NCBI GenBank assembly: GCA_964496905.1
Contig: CAZCAQ010000006.1
Location: 1 to 64,000, forward strand
DNA: 64,000 nt
From: CAZCAQ01 sp964496905
GTDB lineage: Bacteria > Patescibacteriota > WWE3 > UBA101185 > UBA10185
Reading direction: 5' to 3'
The translations under genes were made by a program, and so were the position numbers. Shown here in pieces: positions 43,078-51,710 of this stretch; within the stretch, counting starts at the first letter, position 1; every line of letters starts with the position of its first letter. Under the pieces are notes generated by a model, which saw only the letters and a list, made by a program, of their open reading frames with translations, made no database searches and was not told where the DNA came from.

Positions 43078-43449
43078 CTAGAGCAATGAAATCTCTCGAA
43101 TTTTAGCGAAATGCTTTTTGTCAGTGGTGACAAGGGTGTACTCTTTATTTTTTGCCGTGGATGCAATGATTGAGTCTAGTAACTGAAGTCCTATTTTGGG
43201 TTGGTAATGTTGTAAAAGCGCTAGAGCATCGATAATTACTTCCGGACCAGCATAATCAACCTCAAAAAGTTCCATAAGTTTATTAATTTCTTTTAACTCA
43301 TTTTTGTTTCTGGAACCTTGCATCAATTCTCCAACTGTTACAAAAGAAACGACCGATGTACTTTGCAAAGCTTGGAGTTGCAAAATAGCTTGCCTTTTGC
43401 CTTTAAGTACATCTATAAATAGATTTGTATCAATCAAATATTTTGTCAT
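43078..43449 (-). CDS. PIN-domain toxin, VapC-like
   Basis: A 123-residue PIN-domain ribonuclease. The acidic metal-binding residues are visible: D7 in YLIDTNLFIDVLKG, E41 in TVGELMQG, D92 in LLDSIIAS and D110 in TLVTTDKKHF. It overlaps the 3' end of the antitoxin gene by 20 bases and is translated after it, as usual for type II toxin-antitoxin pairs. Known VapC toxins cut tRNA or rRNA when freed. It probably serves stabilisation or stress response. Confidence 0.9.
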   Translation of the reverse strand: MTKYLIDTNLFIDVLKGKRQAILQLQALQSTSVVSFVTVGELMQGSRNKNELKEINKLMELFEVDYAGPEVIIDALALLQHYQPKIGLQLLDSIIASTAKNKEYTLVTTDKKHFAKIREISLL

Positions 43450-43678
43450 AACGAACTTGCCTTCGCTTTAAGTCTTTACGGTCTTTCCACATGCCTGCTA
43501 CTTCTTCAATAACTTTTTTTCTTTGCTCTAGCGATAGGACTTTTTTGTTATAAATAGGAGCAATGTACACCGTGGCTTTGCCAAATTTTGTTACTACGAC
43601 AGGTTCTCCTGTTTTGGAAACTTCATCCATAATAGAAGATATGTTCGCGCGTGCTTCTTTTACTGTATAACTTTTCAT
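43430..43678 (-). CDS. Phd/YefM-type antitoxin
   Basis: An 82-residue protein. It opens MKSYTVKEARANISSIMDEV, followed by GEPVVVTKFGKATVYIAP, the DNA-binding Phd/YefM fold; the C-terminal Lys/Arg-rich helix (VAGMWKDRKDLKRRQVRYDK) would bind the toxin. It should autorepress its operon. The ATG at 43678 is chosen over one two codons upstream, because a TGA-TAAAAT box ends 6 bases before it (43685-43690 on the reverse strand). Confidence 0.9.
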   Translation of the reverse strand: MKSYTVKEARANISSIMDEVSKTGEPVVVTKFGKATVYIAPIYNKKVLSLEQRKKVIEEVAGMWKDRKDLKRRQVRYDKIFD

Positions 43679-43822
43679 GTCCATATTTTATCATTCTGTG
43701 TACAAAGTGTACAACTCTGCAAACTTAATTCTTTATACTATTTTCCAGAATTAAAGACAAGAAGTGAGTGTCTATTTAAAATAGACTACATATGAGAAAG
43801 TTTAAGTGGAATGTTAATACTC

Positions 43823-44647
43823 TTATAATATTGAGTTTACAGTTTGCATGTGGTTTGCGTGGCCTAAATTCACACGCAAAGCACCTTCCCCCTGTGGTTC
43901 AATTGAAAGAGCGTCTGCAGATAATTCTGCAGCACGTGCGGCTACGATAGAGTATGCCTCTGTAATTAAACCTAATTCAATAGGTTTGCCATTAGGAAAA
44001 TCTCCTAAAGGAATGGTTGCGGCTGAGGTGGTTTCAGGATCAAGTGGTAGAATCGCACGACCTTCACCCACATCGACTACTATTTTTAACCTCATATCAG
44101 TGTCATCATCAAGCCCCCTTACACCTTGCAGGGCTCCTGGATTTCTTACTAATGTTACGTAGGAATCCTCAAGTGGATGAGATTCCGTAAAGGTTTTCTT
44201 GGGAATGCGACCGGCAGAACTGACAGCGACTCCATTTAGTTCATCAAATGCCCCCGCTTGCTCGGCAGGGGTAGTCGCTAATGTTAAATTTAACATGACT
44301 TGTGTAAGGTCAACAAAAGCAAGCCCCGCATCTGTCTCAACAACGGCCACGGCATTATAGTAATGCAAAGGTTCTCTAGATGGCGCATTAGATCCAGCTA
44401 CCACTTTTTCAACTAGCAATATTTGCGGCACCGCGGGTAGTATAACTTCTCCCACAAAGAATTTTCTTTCTCGTTCAATGTTGGTCACACCCTCACCTAT
44501 CAATTCAGGCGCTTTAACAACAGCCATTCCGCGCTCTTCGCACACAGACCCATCAGTGTCTTCAAAAATTGTTCCTTTATATTGAGCAGGATACTCTTCA
44601 AAGAGCGTGTTAGTAGCATCAACTTCATTAAATGTGGGGTTGGGCAT
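43823..44647 (-). CDS. hypothetical protein, 274 aa
   Basis: A soluble protein with evenly spread acidic residues and many strands, without a signal peptide. Visible pieces include ILLVEKVVAGSNAPSREP, HYYNAVAVVETDAGLAFVDL and GRAILPLDPETTSAATIPLG. The C-terminal 60 residues look helical. No family recognised. The ATG at 44647 lies 6 bases after a TATAGT box on the reverse strand (44654-44659), supporting a leaderless transcript; an ATG two codons earlier overlaps the spacer. Confidence 0.65.
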   Translation of the reverse strand: MPNPTFNEVDATNTLFEEYPAQYKGTIFEDTDGSVCEERGMAVVKAPELIGEGVTNIERERKFFVGEVILPAVPQILLVEKVVAGSNAPSREPLHYYNAVAVVETDAGLAFVDLTQVMLNLTLATTPAEQAGAFDELNGVAVSSAGRIPKKTFTESHPLEDSYVTLVRNPGALQGVRGLDDDTDMRLKIVVDVGEGRAILPLDPETTSAATIPLGDFPNGKPIELGLITEAYSIVAARAAELSADALSIEPQGEGALRVNLGHANHMQTVNSIL

Positions 44648-44744
44648 TGACATACTATAAGTGTATTAGTTGTACAAACAATGTCAACATTAAATTAATT
44701 CTTTAAATTAAACTTCCTGTAACGTTCATTTTGCTCAAGTACTG

Positions 44745-44762
44745 TGCTAAAATCACCCCATG
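44745..44762 (+). promoter_or_regulatory. extended -10 promoter, leaderless start of ileS
   Basis: TGC-TAAAAT (44745-44753), a 6-base spacer CACCCC, then ATG at 44760. No T-box-like leader is possible. Confidence 0.65.
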
Positions 44763-47639
44763 TACTCACCAGTTGAGCCAGTTACCAACTTTGCCCAACA
44801 AGAGCAAAAAACTGCTCAGTTTTGGCGTGAGAACAAAACCTTTGAAAAATCTGTAGAATCCCGAGCCGCAGACAACTTATACGTTTTTTATGACGGACCT
44901 CCGTTTATTTCGGGGCTACCACATTATGGCCACCTTTTAGTCTCCATAGCTAAAGACGTAATTCCCCGTTTTCAAACCATGAAAGGCAAAAGAGTCGAAC
45001 GTGTTTGGGGTTGGGATGCGCATGGATTAACAGTAGAGAATAAAGTTCAAAAGGAACTTGGCATTAAAAATAGGCGTGACATTGAAAATTTTGGCTTAGA
45101 CAAATTTACACAAGCTTGTTACAAATATACTTCCGAAACTTCCGCCGAATGGCCTTGGTACATTGAACGTATTGGCCGTTGGGTTGATATGGAGAATTCG
45201 TACAAAACAATTGATCAAAATTACATGGAAACAGTTATGTGGGTCTTTAAGCAAGTTTACGAAAAAGGGCTTATGTACGAAGGTGTACGAACTTCTTTGT
45301 ATTGTACAACTTGCGGTACACCAGTTAGTAATTTTGAAGTTGCAATGGACAACACCTACAAAGACGTCGAAGATCCAGCTGTAACAATAAAGTTTAAAGT
45401 CACAACTGCCGGAGAATTTGAAGGCATGTTTTTACTGGCGTGGACTACAACACCTTGGACACTTCCTTCTAACCGTGCGCTAGTAGTTGATGCAAATGAA
45501 GATTACGTTGTTGCAGAACTAAATGGCGAGAAATACGTTTTAGCTCAAAAAAGATATGAAGCCGTGTTTTCAGGCGTCGAAGGCGCAAAAGTGCTTTCAA
45601 CAGTAAAAGGCTCGAAATTAATAGGTTTGCAATATGAGCCACTTTTCACTTTTTATGCAAGCAATCCAGAAAAAGATTTTAAAGTGTATGAATATGAAGG
45701 AATGGTCACAACTGAAGAAGGAACCGGAATTGTACATTCCGCTCCAGGATTTGGCGCAATAGACACTGAAATGGGTTACAAATATGGTCTTGAAATAATG
45801 CTCAAAATTGACGGCGAAGGAAAATTTGTTTCAGGAAATGCGGGAACAAATCCATACGAAGGACAATATTACAGCAAAGCAAACCCATTAATAATGGCTG
45901 ACTTGCAGCTGCGCAATTTAGTGTTTAAAGAAGAAACTGTTGTACACAGATTTCCATTTCATGACCGCTGTGACACTTTATTAATTCAACGTGCACAAAA
46001 TTCGTGGTTTGTAGATATTAAAAAAATTAGAGACCAACTTGTTGCAAACAATGAAAATATAAATTGGATTCCAACGCATATAAAAAATGGCCGTTTTAAG
46101 CAAGGAATAGAACAGGCACCAGATTGGTGCATTTCACGAAGCCGTTTTTGGGCAACGCCAATGCCAGTTTGGAAAGCGGAGGATGGGGAAATTTATGTAG
46201 TGGGTTCCATAGCAGAGCTCGAAGAACTTTCTGGCCAAAAAGTTAAAGATTTACACCGCCCATATATTGACGAAATAACTTTTGAGAAAAACGGCAAAAA
46301 GTTTACAAGAATTCCAGAAGTGTTGGATTCATGGTTTGAAGCAGGCTCAATGCCATACGGCCAATTTCACTACCCGTTTGAGAATAAAGAAAAATTCGAA
46401 ACTAACTTCCCTGGAGATTATATTGTTGAATATGTTTCGCAAACACGAGCTTGGTTTTATGTAATGCACGTTTTAACAACAATAGTTACTGGCACAAATT
46501 CATTTAACAACGCAATTTCAACCGGAACTTTGCTTGGTAATGATGGAAGAAAAATGAGCAAAACTTATGGTAATTACGACGATCCTAAAATGGTTATGGA
46601 AACAATTGGGGGCGACGCTTTAAGACTTTATTTTATGACCTCCCCATTAATGGCTGGTGATGGCACTAATTTTGACATTGTTGAAATCAAAAATAAATCT
46701 AAAAAAGTATTAAGTCCTTTGTGGAACACTTTGCGCTATTTTGTAACATATGCAAATAGTAACGATTTTAGTGCAAGCAAAGTTGTACAAAGTGAACATG
46801 TTTTGGATGTATGGATAAAAGCGCGTTTGGCCGAGACAGTTAAAGCAATTGACGAAGGTATAGGTGGATACACAGTCGTTCCAGCAACAAAAGCCGTTGA
46901 AGAATTTGTCGACGATTTATCTCGTTGGTACGTAAGACGTTCGAGAGATCGCATTTCAACGGGAGGTGTACAGGCTCTTAGCACTTTGTACACAGTTTTG
47001 TACGACTTTAGCAAAGCCGCCGCGCCAATAATTCCATTTATTACTGAAGAAATTTTTCAAGTGTTAAAAAATGCTGATGATAGCGAATCGGTTCATTTGG
47101 AAATGTTTCCAGAATACGCAGAACTTTCTGCTGATGACAAAATAGTACTAGAACAAATGAAAATAGTGCGCGACATTTGTACCGTTGGCAACAGCGTGCG
47201 CATGACTACGCAAGTTTCAGTTAAACAACCTTTGCAAACAATTTATGTAACAGGTGGCTCAAGTTTTGAAGCAAACAATGACGCCCTTTTGGAGTTGGTT
47301 AAAGACGAAATAAATGTTAAAACTGTTGAATTTGTAGCGGAAATGCCAAGTAATTTAGAAAAGCTTAGTGAAGTTGCGACAGCCGGAAGTATTAGCGGCG
47401 CAATAGACTTAAGCTTGACTGAGGAATTACGATTGGAAGGTGTCGCTCGCGAACTGGTTCGCGCTATTCAAGACCTACGAAAAGAAAAAGGCTTAAATGT
47501 TACCGATAAGGTTGCTGTCACTTTTGAAGAAACTGACGATAATGTAAAGGCTGTCGAACTTTTTGGTGAGGATATTAAGAAGAAGGTTGGTGCTACAAGT
47601 CTAGTAAAGAGCGCTTCGCCCACGAGTATAAATGAATGA
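44760..47639 (+). CDS. ileS: isoleucine-tRNA ligase
   Basis: A 959-residue class I aminoacyl-tRNA synthetase that charges tRNA-Ile. The HIGH-type motif is HYGH (55-58) within PFISGLPHYGHLL; WGWDAHGL follows; the editing domain shows TTPWTLPSNRALVV; the KMSKS-type loop is KMSKT (598-602). The GLPHYGH and WDxHGL pattern is specific for IleRS. The C-terminal tRNA-binding part ends without an obvious zinc ribbon. It opens an operon: the next gene starts 8 bases before this stop. Unlike many bacterial ileS genes it has no regulatory leader. Confidence 0.96.
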   Translation: MYSPVEPVTNFAQQEQKTAQFWRENKTFEKSVESRAADNLYVFYDGPPFISGLPHYGHLLVSIAKDVIPRFQTMKGKRVERVWGWDAHGLTVENKVQKELGIKNRRDIENFGLDKFTQACYKYTSETSAEWPWYIERIGRWVDMENSYKTIDQNYMETVMWVFKQVYEKGLMYEGVRTSLYCTTCGTPVSNFEVAMDNTYKDVEDPAVTIKFKVTTAGEFEGMFLLAWTTTPWTLPSNRALVVDANEDYVVAELNGEKYVLAQKRYEAVFSGVEGAKVLSTVKGSKLIGLQYEPLFTFYASNPEKDFKVYEYEGMVTTEEGTGIVHSAPGFGAIDTEMGYKYGLEIMLKIDGEGKFVSGNAGTNPYEGQYYSKANPLIMADLQLRNLVFKEETVVHRFPFHDRCDTLLIQRAQNSWFVDIKKIRDQLVANNENINWIPTHIKNGRFKQGIEQAPDWCISRSRFWATPMPVWKAEDGEIYVVGSIAELEELSGQKVKDLHRPYIDEITFEKNGKKFTRIPEVLDSWFEAGSMPYGQFHYPFENKEKFETNFPGDYIVEYVSQTRAWFYVMHVLTTIVTGTNSFNNAISTGTLLGNDGRKMSKTYGNYDDPKMVMETIGGDALRLYFMTSPLMAGDGTNFDIVEIKNKSKKVLSPLWNTLRYFVTYANSNDFSASKVVQSEHVLDVWIKARLAETVKAIDEGIGGYTVVPATKAVEEFVDDLSRWYVRRSRDRISTGGVQALSTLYTVLYDFSKAAAPIIPFITEEIFQVLKNADDSESVHLEMFPEYAELSADDKIVLEQMKIVRDICTVGNSVRMTTQVSVKQPLQTIYVTGGSSFEANNDALLELVKDEINVKTVEFVAEMPSNLEKLSEVATAGSISGAIDLSLTEELRLEGVARELVRAIQDLRKEKGLNVTDKVAVTFEETDDNVKAVELFGEDIKKKVGATSLVKSASPTSINE

Positions 47640-49056
47640 AGTACAACCGTTTAAGACTAGCGTTGAAGACTACAACTTCTGGTTAAACAACCCCACTTTC
47701 GAACTTTTTTGTGATCTCACAACACCAATATATACTCAAGATACAAGTATTGAAGAGTCCGCAAATTATCACACACTCACCAATAAGGCCTTTGCAATCC
47801 GTGCAAAAAAGTATGTGGCATTAAACACGTGCATAGATCAGACAGCCAACAAAATTACGTTTGAATACAAATACAATCGCGAGATTGCCTTCCATACAGA
47901 AATAACAGAAAACACACTCGTCCTGTTTCCTGATCAAACTAGTTGTTTTCCAATGTGGTGCGCGTATAAAAATGGGCACCTTGCAATTGCTCAAACTTAT
48001 GGAGATTTACTAAGGCTGTGCAAAAAAAACAAGCTTAAAATCACCCCAAAATATAAAACAGACATAGAACTAGAACTGCTATTGCAGCATAACGAAGTAA
48101 CGTATAAAGAAGTTTTTAAGTTACTTCCGGACTTTTGGTTAGAATGCACTGCAAAAAGCATAACCAGATTCAAACTTCCACTTAGTACAACAGATTTGGT
48201 TGAAACTACTTCCATGAAAGATGCATTAAACCTACTTCACGATGGTTTTAGCGAAATTGAGCACTTTTTTCCTCCGGCAACAAAGCAAGTCGGAACTGCA
48301 TTTAGTGGAGGACGTGATAGTGCCATAATTACTGGCTTGTCTAGAGCTTATTTTAATCACAAACCACTTCGCACATACACGCAACTAACTAACCCCAAGG
48401 ATCAACTGCTTAGCATTCAGTTACTATGCCAAAACGATTCAGAGATAATTAACAAATATATTGATATGACACCTAGTGGTTTGGCAATTGTGGATCCATG
48501 GGATCCATATTTAAACCCTTACAATAAGGCTAACTTTGACTTAGCACAGCTGATTGCGCTGGAGACCAATGTTTACTTTAACGGATACGGCGGAAATGAA
48601 CTTTTTGGTACCACTCCGCATGACATAGATAATGGCACTCCAGAAACGCATGTTGATTCTGTTGAAAAACCATACATGCATACCAGTATTATTGAAGCCC
48701 ATCAGGCCACTTCACCGTTTTATTTGCGACATGGCGTGGTTCCATTTTCCCCCTACTGTATGAGAAACTACTATTTTAAATTACTTCTAGTAGCTGAGGA
48801 GCTTAAGCAAAATAACAATTTATACTCAGCGGCACTTAAAAGCTTGGGCCTATTTGAGGCCTGCGGCAATAAAGCGCATACACACTCATTAAGCATGTTT
48901 TTTCTTGGAGAATACAAAAAAGTAGCGAGAGAATTCGATAATGTTGGTTCTTTGGCTGATTATAAGCACAGAAAGCACGAAATTCTTATATCTCATAGGA
49001 AATTGTTGCACAATTTGAGTTTGTACCATTATAATGCCGAAGATGAAGAAAGTTGA
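47632..49056 (+). CDS. asparagine-synthetase-like amide ligase
   Basis: A 474-residue protein with the synthetase domain of AsnB-type enzymes: the PP-loop AFSGGRDSAII near residue 225 and the acceptor-site motif FNGYGGNELFG near 318. The N-terminal half occupies the place of the glutaminase domain but lacks the catalytic Cys at position 2 and normal motifs, so ammonia from glutamine is unlikely. This degenerate layout is like lasso-peptide cyclases and other ATP-dependent amide-forming enzymes. Its ATG overlaps the ileS stop, and a 43-codon peptide gene overlaps its own stop, followed by an HPr-kinase-like gene. I infer peptide modification, not asparagine synthesis. Confidence 0.8.
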   Translation: MNEVQPFKTSVEDYNFWLNNPTFELFCDLTTPIYTQDTSIEESANYHTLTNKAFAIRAKKYVALNTCIDQTANKITFEYKYNREIAFHTEITENTLVLFPDQTSCFPMWCAYKNGHLAIAQTYGDLLRLCKKNKLKITPKYKTDIELELLLQHNEVTYKEVFKLLPDFWLECTAKSITRFKLPLSTTDLVETTSMKDALNLLHDGFSEIEHFFPPATKQVGTAFSGGRDSAIITGLSRAYFNHKPLRTYTQLTNPKDQLLSIQLLCQNDSEIINKYIDMTPSGLAIVDPWDPYLNPYNKANFDLAQLIALETNVYFNGYGGNELFGTTPHDIDNGTPETHVDSVEKPYMHTSIIEAHQATSPFYLRHGVVPFSPYCMRNYYFKLLLVAEELKQNNNLYSAALKSLGLFEACGNKAHTHSLSMFFLGEYKKVAREFDNVGSLADYKHRKHEILISHRKLLHNLSLYHYNAEDEES

Positions 49057-49174
49057 AGTAAAAACTCAATCAGTCATAGTGGCAGAAAAGGCTCTTATAG
49101 AGCTGATTATCAAAAGGGTTAGTGTTCTAGCCAAGTCCTCAGGTTATGGTGACCAAGGCTTTAGAACAGATTAA
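49043..49174 (+). CDS. 43-aa peptide, candidate RiPP precursor
   Basis: An ATG at 49043 lies inside the last codons of the ligase gene (14-base overlap, different frame) and opens 43 codons to TAA at 49172-49174, four bases before the next gene. The peptide starts MKKVEVKTQSVIVAEKAL, forms an amphipathic helix (ELIIKRVSVLAK) and ends SSGYGDQGFRTD. It fills the only gap between the two enzymes. A Lys-rich leader plus a short Gly/Ser/Asp-containing tail suits a substrate of a ligase and a kinase. The closing Y-G-D-x4-T spacing recalls a motif of lasso leader peptides, but no Y-x-x-P element is present. Homology is untested. Confidence 0.55.
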   Translation: MKKVEVKTQSVIVAEKALIELIIKRVSVLAKSSGYGDQGFRTD

Positions 49175-49177
49175 TTC

Positions 49178-49693
49178 TTGATAAAAACTTTGCCAGCAGC
49201 GTACCTTATAGGTAGCCTCAGGTTTAAAGCGTTAGTTTATCAATTACGGGGGCGGACTATATTCCATGGTGTAGCTTTAGAGGACCCAAGTGGGTTAGGT
49301 GTTCTAATATTTGGCTCTCCAAAAAGTGGCAAAACCACAATTGCACTTGAGCTGATTCGGCAACAAGGTTACAAACTAATTTCGGACGATCTAATTTTTA
49401 TATCAAACAATGTAAACGGACTGTACGTACATCCCATCAATAACAAACATTTATTAGTGAGAAACAAAAAAAATATTATGCGCGTGAGGCAAGAGTGCAA
49501 CCTTGTAAGCTCCAGTTGTGTAAAGGTGCACAGAGTGTACACACTAGATAGTTACGTAGATTACACAGAATATTTAACTGGAAAAGTCTATAACCTGCAT
49601 CGAATTCCCAATAATTTTAGAAAATACTGGATCAAAATGCATATTAAGATTGTTACGAAGCTGGTGGAAATAGAGCCTGAAAATATCCAGTGA
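49178..49693 (+). CDS. HPr-kinase-like P-loop protein, 171 aa
   Basis: Homologous to the C-terminal kinase domain of HPr kinase/phosphorylase: IFHGVALEDPSGLGVLIFG leads into the Walker A loop GSPKSGKTT (about residues 46-54), then ALELIRQQGYKLISDDL with the metal-binding Asp pair. The HPr-binding N-terminal domain is missing, so carbon-catabolite control is unlikely. In some lasso-peptide clusters (paeninodin type) an HPrK-like kinase phosphorylates the peptide, a good analogy here. The start is probably TTG at 49178, close behind the peptide gene. Its last 41 bases overlap the convergent aldolase gene. Confidence 0.75.
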   Translation: MIKTLPAAYLIGSLRFKALVYQLRGRTIFHGVALEDPSGLGVLIFGSPKSGKTTIALELIRQQGYKLISDDLIFISNNVNGLYVHPINNKHLLVRNKKNIMRVRQECNLVSSSCVKVHRVYTLDSYVDYTEYLTGKVYNLHRIPNNFRKYWIKMHIKIVTKLVEIEPENIQ

Positions 49694-50948
49694 ATAAACT
49701 TTGCAATAGAGTCATATTGAAATTGCTTTCCCAAATCTCCTTTTTAAACTTACCCCACGCCTTTTTGCGCAACCTATAATTGCACTGAGCTATCGTCCAT
49801 GTTGGCTCACATTCAGCAGAAAGTTCGCTCATAATCCAGTGCTCTATTTGCTTTTTTAAGTCAGCATTAAAACTTGGATCATCAAAAATCGCATTTTGAA
49901 TTCCTGTCGCTAGGTGAACTTCAATAATTTCGTGTTCAGGCAGTTTGCGCAAGAACTCAATAGGTTGTGTAGAAGCACCGTGTTGAACAACTCCGCCAAT
50001 TTTGTATGCCTCACGGCAATATCTAGAAGCATCCAACATTAAACCCAAGTCACATTCAGCTTCAGTTAGTTTTCCGTCAACGCCAACATTTCCACCATGG
50101 CTTGTTCCATTTTGAATTGCAACTTTGCTAAGTCCATAAGCTTGCAACCCCCATCCATCATAAAATCCCTTTAAAAAGACCGCTAAATCTTCGTGTGTAG
50201 AGTTTTTTCCACCAATATGTCCTATTTCACCACCAATCGAAATATCAATTCCTTCGGGCTGTTTAGTTCTAACATAAGTGGCTAGTTCTAAAGTGCCTCT
50301 AATGTTTTCTTTTTGTTGCTCGGCGACTGTTGACAAACTTAAATCAACCAAAGTTGAGCAATCAATATCAATGTTAAAAATGCCGTGTAAAAAAGCATCG
50401 TCGATTAATTTTTTAATTGAATCAAACTCGCCATCTTTTGCCACTCCGGGGCTTTTTGCTTGTGGTTGAAAATGATCTCCTTGAATAAAAACTGGCCCTG
50501 TCCATCCTGCAGCCAAAGCGCCCGCCAAAATACACGTGGAAAATTCTTCAGGAGATTGCGCAGTATATTTCATTTCAGTTCGAGCAAGTTCAAAAATAAA
50601 AAACTTTGTGTTCGTTTTTAGGGCTGTTTCAAAAATTAGCTTAGACAAATCAAACGTTAAGCCACGAATGTTAAATGCTGGAATTGTAAAATCGGAGGCT
50701 AACTTGCTTTCGCCACGAGCTTTGTATAAATCTAAAATTGAAGCAGGAAAAATGCCTTTTTGAAATGCAAATTCCCACAGAACATACCGCGTGGACTTTT
50801 TAATTTCAATTTCTGGAGAAAAAACGTGTTCCCAAACTAATGCTTTTACTTGATCGTAGTTGGGCTGCTGCTTTAAAGTGAGGCTAACGCCGTCTTCGCC
50901 GACTTGGGCGTATTGTTCAATTAACGATAGAATTTTGCTAGGCAGCAT
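49653..50948 (-). CDS. class II aldolase-like protein (fructose/tagatose-bisphosphate type)
   Basis: A 431-residue protein. Zinc-site pieces of class II aldolases are visible: IQGDHFQP (H159), the GEIGHIGGKN strand, and NGTSHGGNVG. ASDFTIPAFNIRG near residue 85 matches the AFN opening of the barrel. The first 80 residues and the C-terminal 60 exceed the usual 300 or so, so this is an extended member; it may cleave fructose-1,6- or tagatose-bisphosphate or a related sugar. The ATG at 50948 has a TACAAT box 6 bases upstream on the reverse strand. The longer frame up to 51464 runs antisense through the DUF192 gene and is rejected. Confidence 0.8.
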   Translation of the reverse strand: MLPSKILSLIEQYAQVGEDGVSLTLKQQPNYDQVKALVWEHVFSPEIEIKKSTRYVLWEFAFQKGIFPASILDLYKARGESKLASDFTIPAFNIRGLTFDLSKLIFETALKTNTKFFIFELARTEMKYTAQSPEEFSTCILAGALAAGWTGPVFIQGDHFQPQAKSPGVAKDGEFDSIKKLIDDAFLHGIFNIDIDCSTLVDLSLSTVAEQQKENIRGTLELATYVRTKQPEGIDISIGGEIGHIGGKNSTHEDLAVFLKGFYDGWGLQAYGLSKVAIQNGTSHGGNVGVDGKLTEAECDLGLMLDASRYCREAYKIGGVVQHGASTQPIEFLRKLPEHEIIEVHLATGIQNAIFDDPSFNADLKKQIEHWIMSELSAECEPTWTIAQCNYRLRKKAWGKFKKEIWESNFNMTLLQSLFTGYFQALFPPAS

Positions 50949-50964
50949 GAAACAATTGTATCGT

Positions 50965-51450
50965 ATGAAATCGCCTAATCCCATGCTTTTTTTAATTTTT
51001 TGTTGTGTAGGCCTGTTGGTGCTTTTTGTGTGGTTTTTTGGAAAAAGTGCAAAAAAGCCCGAAAACTTGGGAAATATTGAATTTGTCGAAATTGGGGGAA
51101 ACCAAGTAAAAGTAGAGGTCGCAAGAACCCCAGCCCAAAGAGCAAAAGGACTTATGTTTAGGACAAATTTAGCTGAAAATGCGGGAATGCTGTTTATTTT
51201 TGAAAACGAAGCTAAACACGGTTTTTGGATGGCTAACACCAAGATCCCTTTGGATATTATTTGGATTGATTCTACCGGGAAAATTGTTGATATAAGCAAA
51301 AACACTCCGCCGTGCACTGAAACTGGAAATATGCAGGCGATGTGCAAAACGTATAAGCCTAGGGTGCGCGCATTGTATGTGCTTGAGGTAAATGGCGGGT
51401 GGACTGAGGGGAATGGGGCTAAGATAGGTGACAAAGTAATCTTTTTATAG
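50965..51450 (+). CDS. DUF192 family protein with membrane anchor
   Basis: A 161-residue protein with a signal anchor (MLFLIFCCVGLLVLFVWFF) and a DUF192 domain (about 45-160): VEVARTPAQRAKGLMFR, GMLFIFENEAKHGFWMANT, IPLDIIWIDSTGKIVDI and TPPC. DUF192 proteins form small beta barrels outside the membrane; function unclear. The start may instead be the ATG at 50947, whose CATG overlaps the ATG of the divergent aldolase gene. I prefer 50965 because the shorter form begins right before the anchor. Confidence 0.88.
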   Translation: MKSPNPMLFLIFCCVGLLVLFVWFFGKSAKKPENLGNIEFVEIGGNQVKVEVARTPAQRAKGLMFRTNLAENAGMLFIFENEAKHGFWMANTKIPLDIIWIDSTGKIVDISKNTPPCTETGNMQAMCKTYKPRVRALYVLEVNGGWTEGNGAKIGDKVIFL

Positions 51451-51490
51451 TAAGTTTCAAACACTAAATGTTGGTCAAAGGAGCATATCC

Positions 51491-51676
51491 GTGGCTAAGA
51501 AGATACACAAGAAAGTTCGGAATGACGCGCACAAGGCAAGAATTGCCGATCTCAGATGCAAGATTTGCGCACGCAATAAAGTGCAGTCTGTCGTGCGCGT
51601 AGTAGAAATCGAAGGAAGTGTCGTGCCAGAATGTCCGATTCACGGCGTTCTTGCCCAGGGTGAATATGGTACTTGA
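51491..51676 (+). CDS. small Cys-containing hypothetical protein, 61 aa
   Basis: The product opens MAKKIHKKVRNDAHKARIAD, then LRCKICARNKV and later PECPIHG. A C-x2-C pair plus a C-x2-H pair suggests a zinc knuckle; basic residues suggest nucleic-acid or ribosome binding. No family identified. The start is GTG at 51491 with a good Shine-Dalgarno (AAAGGAG, seven bases before it). A hairpin terminator follows. It fits the class of short, leadered, probably well-expressed genes seen elsewhere in the window. Confidence 0.7.
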   Translation: MAKKIHKKVRNDAHKARIADLRCKICARNKVQSVVRVVEIEGSVVPECPIHGVLAQGEYGT

Positions 51677-51710
51677 ATTTATAACAAGTCAAAGTAAACT
51701 CTAAAACGAA

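Noticed and set aside
43078..43678. Toxin-antitoxin pair as a new system
   Set aside because: It is an ordinary Phd/VapC-type pair with normal order and overlap.
50949..51464. N-terminal extension of the aldolase frame
   Set aside because: It is antisense to the clear DUF192 gene, and the ATG at 50948 has a well-placed -10 box.
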